Of a stretch of DNA of 64,000 nucleotides, positions 1 through 10,659 are shown in pieces. How positions within the stretch are numbered: position 1 is the stretch's first letter; each line of letters begins with the position of its first letter. This DNA comes from Excoecaria cochinchinensis. Its lineage: Eukaryota; Streptophyta; Magnoliopsida; Malpighiales; Euphorbiaceae. Below the pieces are notes generated by a model that was not told where the DNA came from, searched no databases, and saw only the letters and a list, made by a program, of their open reading frames with translations. The stretch covers positions 1,411,001 to 1,475,000 of the forward strand of contig CANTUQ010000035.1 in assembly GCA_947683425.1 (NCBI GenBank). The letters are read 5' to 3'. The translations under genes and the position numbers were made by a program.

Positions 1-135
1 GGGAATTTTGAACGACCGACGAGATGCCCATCGGTCAGTAAAATCTATACAAAGTACGTATAACCGCATGTCTTTGGCTCTTCTTCTTCTCCTTTTTTGC
101 TTCTTTTTCCCTCTCTTTCGCAAACCGATGGGACC
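1..135 (+). promoter_or_regulatory. Og-1 copy E0: dORF upstream region, left fragment
   Basis: This is the promoter-proximal leader of the dORF of the outermost full-length-type element (E0). Positions 13-37 hold the palindromic motif CGACCGACG..CATCGGTCA, which aligns with the reverse complement of 38829-38880 in copy E1. A pyrimidine-rich stretch follows. E1 has a clear TATAAAAGG box here; E0 has only a degenerate TCTATACAAAG. The leader is cut at 131-135 (GGACC) by insertion of Tk-A and resumes at 8885. The rest of E0 upstream lies outside the window. Confidence 0.7.
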
Positions 136-1026
136 TGTCACACCCCAAATCGGGCCTAGTCGGATTTGGCAAGTTAAGTCGAATAAGTGATGGATATTTC
201 GGTAATTTGTGCATGTGAAATTTGGATGAGAAGGACCTAATTGAAAAGATAATTAAAGTTTGTGAAGAAATAATTATGCAAGTGAGTAAGTGCAAATTTG
301 TCAAAGGATTAAAGAGTAATAAAGCAAGATATTTTGGTTGGAGCTAATAGGAGGTTGCCATGTGTCGTGGCAGGTGGGCAATTAGTGGGAAAAGAAGAAA
401 AAGAAAAAGAATGAGAGGGAGGAGCAGATCACGTTCTGCTCTCTCCTCTCCTCTTTCTTGGTCTTTTTTCTTTTCGTTTCCCATTTCTTGTTCTCCCTTC
501 CTTGACTGTGTGTGAATTGGTGTCTTGGTAGAGCTTGAAGATTTCTTGTAGAGGTAAGTTGGATTAGGGTTTCCTGCATGTTTTTCTTCTTCCTCTTCTC
601 CTGGTTTTGCTATTTTGAGTTAGGGTTTTTGGAAGAGTAATTTGGGCGTTTTGGTTTGTGCAAGCTTTGGATTACAAGTGAAAGCTTAAGGGCAAGGAGA
701 TGATGGAGGATTGAAGTTTGAAGTGTGGGTTTGAAGCTAAAGATTTCAGGTTTGGGATTTTTGTTTGTGGATTGTGCTTGATTTGAGTTTACTGTAATTT
801 AGGGTTTATGTTCTTGAGAAACTTAAATGCATTTATCCTTGATTTGGTTGTTTAATTTCTGAATTGAGTTGCATTTATGTTGTTTATACTGTATGTGACA
901 TCTTCTGGAAGGTAAGAATAGATTGGTATGGTTTTGATCAATTTTGGAATTGATTTCTGTGTTCTGGGAAATTCTGGAAATGGAAAATCGTGTTACTGTT
1001 GAATTTCCCATTTCCAGATTGTGTTT

Positions 1027-1513
1027 GTCGCGTGACTAGCCAAGAGAGAGGCCAATCACGAGGCGTGACTCCCAGTCACGACTCGTGACCAGCCAGAGAG
1101 GCCAGTCACGAGTGGTGACTGCCAGTCACAACTCGTGACCAGCCAAGCGGAGGCCAGTCACGAGGCATGACTCTCAGTCACGACTCGTGACCGGCCAGAG
1201 AAGGCAGTCACGGGTGATGACTCCGAGTCACGACCCGTGACCAGCCAAAAAGAAGAAGGCAGTCACGAGGCGTGACTCCCAGTCACGTCTCGTGACCAGC
1301 CAGGAAGAGAGGGCAAGTCACGACCCGTGACCAGCTGAAGAAAGAAGCCAGTCACGAGACGTGACATCCAGTCACGACTCGTGACCAGCAAATGACCAGA
1401 AGCCAGTCACGAGGCGTGACTCCCAGTCACGTCTCGTGACCAGCCTTGTGGAGGAGGCCAGTCACAAGTTGTGATGCCAGTCACGACTCGTGACCGGCCA
1501 ACCTCGTTGGTCA
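1027..1513 (+). repeat. Tandem array of GTCACGA-type inverted repeats (Tk-A 5' LTR)
   Basis: About ten irregular units of 40-55 bp are built on inverted repeats such as GTCACGACTCGTGAC and GTCACGAGGCGTGAC, separated by CCAGCCA-type linkers. The block is GC-rich in an AT-rich LTR. The 3' LTR has the same array (5995-6460), shorter by an internal deletion. Tk-B LTRs carry a related array at the same place. Confidence 0.9.
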
Positions 1514-1883
1514 CACCGTTCGGCCTATTTTTCTGAAATTTCCCGGTTTTAACTCAAAAATGAATTTCGTATTTCTTCCGAATGGACTTACACTACTGTA
1601 TGATTCATGCCATGCTTTTATATGCCTTTATATGAGTAATACGTCGATCTCTTAAAATGAAGTGTATTTTGTATCACTCCATGATTAAGATTATGCATCG
1701 TGAAGTATTGGCATAATATGGTCCCGCAATTAATGCTGATATGTTTTAGGATATTGAATAGTGCTAAAGTGTGTTGATTGAATTATATTGCATGCTTCAT
1801 AATATGTATTGTATGAGGTGTGATTGATATTATGAACATATGTGTTTGTCTTTTTGACTCCGGATTATGCATGATAATATACT

Positions 1884-1886
<3 letters not shown>

Positions 1887-1917
<31 letters not shown>

Positions 1918-1918
1918 C
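1887..1918. repeat. (TG)n(TA)n microsatellite
   Basis: A TG run passes into a TA run. The 3' LTR counterpart at about 6831-6868 has a different repeat number and an inserted GATATATA stretch, so the locus has slipped since insertion. Confidence 0.9.
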
Positions 1919-2067
1919 ATTTTATTAATCAACACATGACTTGGATGATGCACGTGGATAGTGTGACCTTATTTATATGCCTATGATACTCGGTATTGTG
2001 CATGACGAACTTTGACATGTGACTTGAAATGTGTTGTCGCTTATGTATGACCTGCGAAAGTCGGTCT

Positions 2068-2321
2068 AGTGGATAGTTAGGCATGCCTAATAGAGTCTCT
2101 TAGCTGCAGCGCCCCTTTGAATGTTTGGACCCCGATCAGGTCCCTGTTTGGTTCCTCGCGAACCCTTATGTGATAGGATCTTGTTTAAGATCCCATTTGT
2201 AAATGTTTTGTGAAAGTTAAAAAGGAAAAAGTAAAAATTGGTTTTCTCGGCTTGTACCCGTAAAGTACTATCCGTATCGGCTCGTACCCGTAAAGTACTG
2301 TCCGTATACTCGTTATCCACT
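2068..2321 (+). other. Hairpin series, Tk-A 5' LTR
   Basis: A closing pair AGTGGATA (2068-2075) and TATCCACT (2314-2321) encloses successive inverted repeats: TTAGGCATGCCTAA (2077-2090), GGACC/GGTCC around CCCGATCA, GGTTCCTCGCGAACC, GGATCTTGTTTAAGATCC, and GTAC-bounded repeats near 2255-2300. The order recurs in Tk-B and Tk-C, and in part in Tk-D, although the intervening sequence differs. A structured RNA element or a DNA-level palindrome series both fit; function is inferred only. Confidence 0.75.
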
Positions 2322-3486
2322 ATTTTGAGTCAGCAGGTATTCTATTTGTTTTGTCTGATATGAACAGGAGATTGTAATATTCGAATGAGCATAATTCTGA
2401 ACATGTGAATCAGTTATGTAATCCAATGTGATTATGAAACTCTGAATGGGTTGAATGTGACTTAAACAGGTGAATTGAGCATATTTATCTGTATACATAT
2501 ATGTATATCATATGGTGGATGTATTTGTATGCTATCAGTTATAGATATAAGTACTGGAATTAAAACGTGCATAACTGTGACCATAATCTTTCAAATGCCA
2601 TGAGTATATGTTATCATGTTATAATTATTAGAACGTGAATCCGACTAGTTAGGCTATAAGCATACGAAATAATATGTATACGAATGTGAACTTAAATTAC
2701 GGATTAATATGGTTAATTAGTATATATATGAATGTGATTCGGTACTATTAATTATTATGGTAGCATGTGAATTAGTATGCATGATAAGGCAATATGGACT
2801 ATTGAATGATTACATATGTATTATCTGGGGTACAATGTATGTGGATCGGCTTCGGTAAGTATATGTGCATTAATGGATGATGATGAGGCAAGTTAAAGTG
2901 TTTAAGAATCTGATCTTGAGCTTGTGTATGCTCTGAATGTAATATTTTACTATATGTTCCTTTGGTCTCTACTGTTGCAGTATCTTTGGCGTGTTGTCAG
3001 GTGTCTATGAGTATGGCATGATATTATATGTGAAAGAGTCTTGCAATAGAAGTGTGGTGTTTAGACGTATTTCCTTGGGTTCGGCTAGTGTGGGTAGTAT
3101 GACATGACAGAAAGTAGGTTTAATTAGCTCGTGTTCTTGGTATAATCATTGTGTACAGTATAGCACGGCAATCTTATAACATGTGAATGGGTTTTTAGAT
3201 AATGTATGAGTATTTGCGCATGATGATTGCACGTTTAAATGTCATGCAACTATGAATGGTAAGGTGCTGATGTCCGATACCCTGGTAAGTATATGCATGT
3301 GAAATTGTATGTAGTTCGGCATGATGATACTTGTATCGTGTATGGTGTTTTGTCTGCTTCGCCTTATTTTCGACACGAGTATATGAATATGAATGTGAGT
3401 TTGTGCCGGAATGCCTTTCTATGCAAGCCTGACTATATGTGTGTTATGAATGTCCGTTTTTTACCTTTGTGAATGTGTTATGCTTT

Positions 3487-3572
3487 GACGACCATTGTGA
3501 ATGGTCGTCCATATTGCTTGTGTGTTTGTCCCCACTAGGCGTTTATCGCTTAGCACGGGTTCTCTTCCCGTG
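3487..3572 (+). other. Distal LTR hairpins ending at GCAGGT (Tk-A)
   Basis: Three inverted repeats follow one another: GACGACCATT/AATGGTCGTC (10-bp arms, 3487-3509), CTAGGCG-TTTAT-CGCTTAG (3535-3553), and CACGGG/CCCGTG (3554-3572), then GCAGGT. The last two recur in Tk-B, Tk-C and Tk-D. The 3' LTR has lost the left arm of the first through a roughly 50-bp deletion but keeps the other two (8436-8473). Confidence 0.75.
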
Positions 3573-3988
3573 CAGGTGGCAGGTTTGGTTCTGTTCTAGT
3601 CGCACATCTGCAAGGTCGGCCACATAGGAGTTAGAAGTTTTGTATTTTTGTTCAGCTTCTGTATTTCAGCATTTGTATTTATGTATTATTGTATATGTAA
3701 TTAATTATGTAATGATCTGGAGATTATATTGGGTTATGTAAATGTTATTATATTTATTAGTTATTCCTTTGTATTATTATTCTCTTTTTGCTTCCGCTTA
3801 GTGCCTGCATGTGCGTGAGTTATTGCATGATCAGTTTGTGCCCGCAAGGTAAGTTTTTAATTTACCCGTGTTTTTGTAAGAATGTATGCTTCTGCATAGT
3901 GTATGTGTGCATGTATGTGAGTGAGCATTGGGTAGCGCACCCGTCGGTGCCCTTCCAACAGGGGTGACGATGGGGGTGTTACAGTTTG

Positions 3989-4001
3989 TGGTATCAGAGC
4001 C
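3989..4001 (+). other. Tk-A primer binding site
   Basis: TGGTATCAGAGCC lies 5 bp after the LTR end. This is the usual plant primer site complementary to the 3' end of initiator methionine tRNA. Confidence 0.9.
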
Positions 4002-4109
4002 AGGTTTGGCGGTTCTGGGTGTGTTGTTTCTTATGTGTCGTGTCTTTGCATGTGAGTCGGCTTATGTTGTGGCCTAATGCAGATGTGTCGTGTCTTATGT
4101 CATGGTTAG

Positions 4110-4274
4110 ATGGAGTGTTATCCTAGTGAGAATGTGGGCGAGAGAACGGAAAGTGTGAACTCAATTAGTCCTGATCAGAGTGTTTCTGAGTATCCTCTGG
4201 TCGAAGATTCTGGTCCTACTCCCGATGATAGGACTTTAGTGCATGGGTTGATTCGGATTTTTGAGGTAGGTTGA
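4110..4274 (+). pseudogene. Vestigial gag N-terminus of Tk-A (54 codons)
   Basis: An ATG about 110 bp after the PBS, the position of gag in Tk-B and Tk-C, opens a 54-codon frame beginning MECYPSENVGERTESVN. The ESVN motif and acidic, serine-rich composition recall the first 20 residues of Tk-B gag (MASNSDRG...ESVNPQ). The frame ends at TGA before any capsid domain. It may be translated, or the region may survive only because packaging signals overlap the gag start. I cannot separate these. Confidence 0.55.
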
Positions 4275-5086
4275 CTGCCTCGAGATGAGTGAAAATCTAA
4301 TTTGGCAAGATATAAAGGATATAGAGGAATTGCTTAGAGCCACCCGTGTGCCATTGGGTTTGTTGCACACCGCAGTGAAGTGACAGAGTTTGCAGAGCCT
4401 TCCGGTAAGTTGTTTTGATATGTTCGAGTAAAGTTTGTGTTGGTATTTTGATATAGAAGGATATTTGGATTCTGTAAGGTTTTGGTGAATACTCTGTATA
4501 CTTGTCAGCTATCTCCCTAGCAAGTATTTGAATGAAAGCATATTGAATCATGGGGATGGGACAAAGTGCATCATTATAGCATTAATTGCAGCTCTTCTGC
4601 ATCACTCTGCATACATGAGCCATCGCATTCTCATTGCATCATCATCCCTTTGACCATACATGAGAAGAATTTGCATATGCGTTTTGATTGAGGGAAAGCT
4701 GACAAGGTGTATAGGGAGTATCTCAGAATCTTATATAGGTGAATGTAAGATGATTTCGGAGTTTAACAGAAGTATTGTTAAGGGAAACAACATGTGCGAC
4801 GGACATCTTTGATGTAGTAAAGGATTTGTATAACTAGCAGTGAAAGTTAAATGGTTTATATGTGAAAGTGTTGTGCTTTGATTTCTAATGTGCAGTTGAG
4901 TAAGGGTTATTTTTGCTGAACGTGTTTGCTTGGAATATAAGAAAGGGATGTAAGGGCATAGCGACGGCGATAGGTGTAAGCAAGTGAGTAGTTTGAAAGT
5001 GGTAGTGCATGAGTTTGATGAGACCTTGGGGTGTAGTGTTGGGAATTCTTTCCGGTATAAGCGAATTTCGAGGACGAAATTCTTTT
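4275..5086 (+). other. Tk-A internal non-coding region
   Basis: About 810 bp without a credible reading frame on either strand. It holds no recognisable protease, RT or integrase motif. A GCATCATTATAGCATTAATTGC-like stretch near 4570-4670 is rich in GCAT words. The last 40 bp (AATTTCGAGGACGAAATTCT) match the sequence before the PPT in Tk-B and so derive from an autonomous ancestor. Confidence 0.7.
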
Positions 5087-5099
5087 AGGAGGGAAGAGT
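5087..5099 (+). other. Tk-A polypurine tract
   Basis: AGGAGGGAAGAGT directly precedes the 3' LTR start TGTCACACC at 5100. It matches the Tk-B tract at 33451-33460. Confidence 0.85.
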
Positions 5100-8000
5100 T
5101 GTCACACCCCAAATCGGGCCTAGTCGGATTTGGCAAGTTAAGTCGAATAAGTGATGGATATTTCGGTAATTTGTGCATGTGGAATTTGGATGATAAGGAC
5201 CTAATTGAAAAGATAATTAAAGTTTGTGAAGAAATAATTATGCAAGTGAGTAAGCGCAAATTTGTCAAAGGATTAAAGAGTAATAAAGCAAGATATTTTG
5301 GTTGGAGCCAATAGGAGGCTGCCATGTGTCTTGGCAGGTGGGCAATTAGTGGGAAAAGAAGAAAAAGAAAAAGAATGAGAAGGAGGAGCAGATCACGTTC
5401 TGCTCTCTCCTCTCCTCTTCCCTGCTCTTCTTTCTTTTCGTTTCCCATTTCTTGTTCTCCCTTCCTTGACTGTGTGTGAATTGGTGTCTTGGTAGAGCTT
5501 GAAGATTTCTTGTAGAGGTAAGTTGGGTTAGGGTTTCCTGCATGTTTTTCTTCTTCCTCTTCTCCTGGTTTTGCTATTTTGAGTTAGGGCTTTTGGAAGA
5601 GTAATTTGGGGGGTTTTGGTTTGTGCAAGCTTTGGATTACAAGAGGAAGCTTAAGGGCAAGGAGATGATGGAGGATTGAAGTTTGAAGTGTGGGTTTGAA
5701 GCTAAAGATTTCAGGTTTGGGATTTTTGTTTGTGGATTGTGCTTGATTTGAGTTTACTGTAATTTAGGGTTTATGTTCTTGAGAAACTTAAATGCATTTA
5801 TCCTTGATTTGGTTGTTTAATTTCTGAATTAAGTTGCATTCATGTTGTTTATACTATATGTGACATCTTCTGGAAGGTAAGAATAGATTGGTATGGTTTT
5901 GATTCAATTTTGGAATTGATTTCTGTGTTCTGGGAAATTCTGGAAATGGAAAATCGCGTTACTGTTGAATTTCCCATTTCCAGATTGTGTTTGTCGCGTG
6001 ACTAGCCAAGAGAGAGGCCAGTCACGACTCGTGACCAGCCAGAGAGGCCAGTCACGAGTGGTGACTGCCAGTCACAACTCGTGACCGGCCAAGCGGAGGC
6101 CAGTCACGAGGCGTGACTCTCAGTCACGACTCGTGACCGGCCAGAGAAGGCAGTCACGGGTGATGACTCCGAGTCACGACCCATGACCAGCTAAAAAGAA
6201 GAAGGCAGTCACGAGGCGTGACTCCCAGTCACGTCTCGTGACCAGCCAGGAAGAGAGGGCAAGTCACGACCCGTGACCAGCTGAAGAAAGAAGCCAGTCA
6301 CGAGACGTGACATCCAGTCACGACTCGTGACCAGCAAATGACCAGAATCCAGTCACGAGGCGTGACTCCCAGTCACGTCTCGTGACCAGCCTTATGGAGG
6401 AGGCCAGTCACAAGTTGTGATGCCAGTCACGACTCGTGACCGGCCAACCTCGTTGGTCACACCGTTCGGACTATTTTTCTGAAATTTCCCGGTTTTAACT
6501 CAAAAATGAATTTCGTATTTCTTCCGAATGGACTTACACTACTGTATGATTCATGCCATGCTTTTATATGCCTTTATATGAGTAATACCTCGATCTCTTA
6601 AAATGAAGTGTATTTTGTATCACTCCATGATTAAGATTATGCATCGTGTAGTATTGGCATAATATGGTCCCGCAATTAATGCTGATATGTTATAGGATAT
6701 TGAATAGTGCTAAAGTGTGTTGATTGAATTATATTGCATGCTTCATAATATGTATTGTATGAAGTGTGATTGATATTATGAACATATGTGTTTGTCTTTT
6801 TGACTCCAGATTATGCATGATAATATACTTGTGTGTGTATATATATATATATATATATAGATATATATACATTTTATTAATCAACACATGACTTGGATGA
6901 TGCACGTGGATAGTGTGACCTTATTTATATGCCTATGATACTCGGTATTGTGCATGATGAACTTTGACATGTGACTTGAAATGTGCTGTCGCTTATGTAT
7001 GACCTGCGAAAGTCAGTCTAGTGGATAGTTAGGCATGCCTAATAGAGTCTCTTAGCTGCAGCGCCCCTTTGAATGTTTGGACCCCGATCAGGTCCCTGTT
7101 TGGTTCCTCGCGAACCCTTATGTGATAGGATCTTGTTTAAGATCCCATTTGTAAATGTTTTGTGAAAGTTAAAAAGGAAAAAGTAAAAATTGGTTTTCTC
7201 GGCTCGTACCCGTAAAGTACTGTCCGTATCGGCTCGTACCCGTAAAGTACTATCTATATACTCGTTATCCACTATTTTGAGTCAACAGGTATTCTATTTG
7301 TTTTGTCTGATATGAACAGGAGATTGTAATATTCGAATGAGCATAATTCTGGACATGTGAATCAGTTATGTAATCCAATGTGATTATGAAACTCTGAATG
7401 GGTTGAATGTGACTTAAACAGGTGAATTGAGCATATTTATCTATATACATATATGTATATCATATGGTGAATGTATTTGTATGCTATCAGTTATAGATAT
7501 AAGTACTGGAATTAAAACGTGCATAACTGTGACCATAATCTTTCAAATGCCATGAGTATATGTTATCATGTTATAATTATTAGAACGTGAATCCGACTAG
7601 TTAGGCTATAAGCATACGAAATAATATGTATACGAATGTGAACTTAAATTACGAATTGATATGGTTAATTAGTATGTATATGAGTGTGATTCGGTACTAT
7701 TAATTATTATGGTAGCATGTGAATTAGTATGCATGATAAGGCAATCTGGACTATTGAATGATTACATATGTATTATCTGGGGTATAATGTATGTGGATCG
7801 GCTTCGGTAAGTATATGTGCATTAATGGATGATGATGAGGCAAGTTAAAGTGTTTAAGAATCTGATCTTGAGCTTGTGTATGCTCTGAATGTAATATTTT
7901 GCTATATGTTCCTTTGGTCTCTACTGTTGCAGTATCTTCAGCGTGTTGTCAGGTGTCTATGAGTATGGCATGATATTATATGTGAAAGAGTCTTGCAATA

Positions 8001-8884
8001 GAAGTGTGGTGTTTAGACGTATTTCCTTGGGTTCGGCTAGTGTGGGTAGTATGACATGACAGAAAGTAGGTTTAATTAGCTCGTGTTCTTGGTATAATAA
8101 TTGTGTGCAGTATAGCACGGTAATCTTATAACATGTGAATGGGTTTTTAGATAATGTATGAGTATTTGGGCATGATGATTGCACGTTTAAATGTCATGCC
8201 ACTATGAATGGTAAGGTGCTGATGTTCGATACCCTGGTAAGTATATGCATGTGAAATTGTATGTAGTTCGGCATGATGATACTTGTATCGTGTATGGTGT
8301 TTTGTCTGCTTCGCCTTATTTTCGACACGAGTATATGAATATGAATGTGAGTTTGTGACGGAATGCCTTTCTATGCAAGCCTGACTATATGTGTGTTGTG
8401 AATGGTCGTCCATATTGCTTGTGTGTTTGTCCCCACTAGGCGTTTATCGCTTAGCACGGGTTCTCTTCCCGTGCAGGTGGCAGGTTTGATTCTGCTCTAG
8501 TCGCGCATCTGCAAGGTCGGCCACATAGGAGTTAGAAGTTTTGTATTTTTGTTCAGCTTCTGTATTTCAGCATTTGTATTTTTGTATTATTGTATATGTA
8601 ATTAATTATGTAATGATCTGGAGATTATATTGGGTTATGTAAATGTTATTATATTTATTAGTTATTCCTTTGTATTGTTATTCGCTTTTTGCTTTCGCTT
8701 AGTTCCTGCGTGTGCGTGAGTTATTGCATGATCAGTTTGTGCCCGCAAGGTAAGTTTTTAATTTACCCGTGTTTTTGTAAGAATGTATGCTTCTGCATAG
8801 TGTATGTGTGCATGTATGTGAGTGAGCGTTGGGTAGCGCGCCCGTCGGTGCCCTTCCAATAGGGGTGATGATGGGGGTGTTACA
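5100..8884 (+). repeat. Tk-A 3' LTR
   Basis: Same order of parts as the 5' LTR: palindromic array 5995-6460, microsatellite near 6831-6868, hairpin series 7020-7273 (closing arms AGTGGATA and TATCCACT), distal hairpins 8436-8473, end GGTGTTACA. It is 63 bp shorter, mainly from deletions in the array and near 8390. It is followed by the target duplication GGACC. Confidence 0.92.
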
Positions 8885-9037
8885 GGACCCTTGGGTTTTT
8901 CTCCATTTTCTCACCCAATTTTCACCCGTTTTGTGCACCACTTGTGCCAAAATTATCCTCGCACCACCGCGCATGCATAGGACAAATTTTTTTACCCTTT
9001 TTTCAAGTTATTTCCAGTCCACTTCATCGACTACCAG

Positions 9038-9575
9038 GTTGGTTTTATTGCATTTTTCCTCTTCTTTTTATTTAATTTTAGTTCTGAATGCATGATAGAT
9101 ATATAAACTTAAATTGTAGGATAAATTCTGCCTCTTTATTTTCTGCATTTTGGGACCCAGCACACTAACAATTAAAGTGTAACTGATAAAAACGATAACA
9201 AATAATAACGAAAAATGACATAATAGCGGACTTGTAAATATGACCCTACATGATTGATGTTCGAGAATCAAATTGGACTGGATTGTAGAATAATTGATCC
9301 TCATGTGAAATAATTACACCAATAAAATTATTGCTTGGGGCCTGAGGTCTGTCCCTTTATTTATGTTTTCATGCAGGAAGTTGGGCACATCCTTACCGGG
9401 ATGGTGCCTAATTTTTTTTTGAATTTTCTAGGTAGGCACATCCTTGCCGAGATGCTGCCAAAAATTTTTAGTGGGGCACATTTTAGCCGAAATGCTGCCG
9501 GAATTTCCAAAAATTTTTATATTTTGCTTAGCTTACTTATGATTATTATACAAAGCTAACTTTTGTTTTTCTCAG
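9038..9575 (+). other. Candidate spliced leader intron before dORF (E0)
   Basis: A donor-like CTACCAG|GTTGG and an acceptor-like TTGTTTTTCTCAG|G sit 1 bp before the dORF ATG at 9577. Copy E1 keeps both at matching places (minus strand 38592 to 38064, 529 bp against 538 bp), although the sequence between has diverged. Retention of both sites suggests the dORF mRNA is spliced. No transcript evidence is available here. Confidence 0.5.
9387..9499 (+). repeat. Three GGCACATCC..GGATGCTGCC hairpin units before dORF (E0)
   Basis: Three diverged copies of a 25-bp inverted repeat (GGCA-ATCC / GGAT-TGCC arms) lie near 9387, 9434 and 9475, each followed by AAAAATTTTT-like DNA. E1 keeps the same kind of units near 38155-38265 (GGCAGCATCC...GGATGTGCC). 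Confidence 0.65.
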
Positions 9576-9576
9576 G

Positions 9577-10568
9577 ATGCCTCCAAGACGAAACATCCCC
9601 TAAGATCAGGCCAAGCCTCAGGCTCCCGAGTGAATAAGCACCGATATTAGGGAGAGATTTCAGGCCTTGGCTCACGTACAGTTTCGCGCTAGCCGCTTTA
9701 TCTCCAAGCCTTTTCTGCAGAGTATGGGGATGCTAGAAGAGGTAGACGCACTCACAGGGGCAGCAGGATGGACGGAGTTCCTCTGGCCCTCCTTTCAGAC
9801 CCACCTAGAGGCTGCTAGGGAGTTTCTCGCCACCCACTATTATAGGGGATTTCACAGATCAGACTCGGAGGAGGAGGTCATCCAGTTTCAGGTCAGGAGA
9901 CACCACTATAGCATCACGCGCCAGGTATTTGCACAAGCCATGGGGCTTCCTCACGGGGAGGATGTGATGATACCGTAGAGAGCCATTCGGAGGCAGTACT
10001 GGGAAGCTGTCGCCATGCCGGGGGTACCTTATGACCATGACATAGCGAAGAGTACAGTACTCTCATCTCAGGCATTATGCTACATACACAGAGTCCTCTC
10101 TAACTCATACTTGGGTCGGGCAGGCAACCCGGGTTCAGTGAACGGAGAAGAGATATAGAGCTTATGGGCGATGGTGGTAGGCCGATGCCTTAACATTAGC
10201 CATGAGATACTGGCTAATTTGGTCTGGGTAGCACGGGGGACAGCCCCTACTATATGAGCCGAGAGAGTGATTACCAGGCTTCTTTTACATATGAGAGTTG
10301 ACCTAGGGAGCTTTGGGTCTCCACTTGATGAGAGGTTTTACGTGGACGTGGTAGCGGCTTAGACCATGGGCATGATTGCACAGATACCCGGTCACCTAGA
10401 GGAGTACCAGCTACTCACGATGGCAGAGACCCAACGGCTGTTCAATCTACTGCCGCTTTAGCCATAGGAGGACAATCAGGGAGTGCCTCGGGAGGGGGAG
10501 CAGCTTCCACAACAGCCCCAGCCTCAGGAGCAGTAGCCTCCACAGCTGCCTCAACCAGAGGCAGCCTC
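9577..10568 (+). pseudogene. Og-1 dORF, N-terminal half (copy E0)
   Basis: Extra ORF downstream of pol in the Og-1 family, here broken by stops and interrupted at codon ~330 by E1; it resumes at 54949. The start is MPPRRNIP, matching copy E1. The best conserved block reads FISKPFLQSMGMLEEVDAL, then WTEFLWPSFQTHLEAAREFL, and ends with QAMGLPHGEDVMIP. This pattern resembles the Arabidopsis retrotransposon ORF-1 (Athila ORF-1) family; I recognise the style and cannot run a profile. Biochemical role is unknown. In-frame TAG codons at 9976 and 10156 are shared with E1; others (for example near 10256) are private. Many look like CAG-to-TAG changes. Confidence 0.65.
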
Positions 10569-10659
10569 TATGACGAGCGTCGAACCCCAAGGGCCCCGAA
10601 AACCCTCTTTTAGGGTATTCGAGAGAGGTTCATGGAACTTGTATGAAATTACAAGGGCA

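Larger units (their letters stand above)
136..3983 (+). repeat. Tk-A 5' LTR
   Basis: The LTR runs from TGTCACACCCC to GGTGTTACA. In order it has a conserved start, a pyrimidine-rich stretch (about 430-600), a GAGGTAAGTT donor-like site near 553, a palindromic tandem array (1027-1513), a TG/TA microsatellite, a hairpin series (2068-2321), AT-rich spacer to about 3480, three more hairpins (3487-3572) and a terminal GGGGGTGTTACA. No long ORF is present. The lightly conserved AT-rich parts (1530-2060 and 2330-3480) show nothing I can name. Confidence 0.92.
136..8884 (+). mobile_element. Tk-A: non-autonomous Tekay-type LTR retrotransposon, LARD-like
   Basis: Two direct LTRs of 3848 and 3785 bp, both TGTCACACC...GTGTTACA, flank an internal region of only 1116 bp. 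The 5-bp target duplication GGACC is exact (131-135 and 8885-8889). A TGGTATCAGAGCC primer site (3989-4001) and a purine-rich tract (5087-5099) are present, so the cis signals for reverse transcription are kept. Coding capacity is reduced to a 54-codon gag-like remnant. The LTRs are nearly identical by eye, so insertion is fairly recent. Proteins presumably come from a relative such as Tk-B, which shares the PBS, the AGGACGAAATTCTT stretch before the PPT, and the same palindromic LTR array. Confidence 0.92.
8890..9576 (+). other. Og-1 E0: dORF leader (continued after Tk-A)
   Basis: Continues the leader from position 135. It aligns, over its length, with the reverse complement of 38063-38760 in E1. 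It contains a candidate intron (9038-9575) and three inverted-repeat units just upstream of the dORF ATG. No coding potential is credible here. Confidence 0.7.

Noticed and set aside
1027..1513. CRISPR-like regularity in the palindromic arrays
   Set aside because: Units are irregular, imperfect and inside retrotransposon LTRs of a plant; no spacers of constant length and no cas genes.
4885..5448. 187-codon minus-strand frame across the Tk-A PPT and 3' LTR
   Set aside because: Crosses a known LTR boundary, has no domain and repeats only because the LTR repeats.
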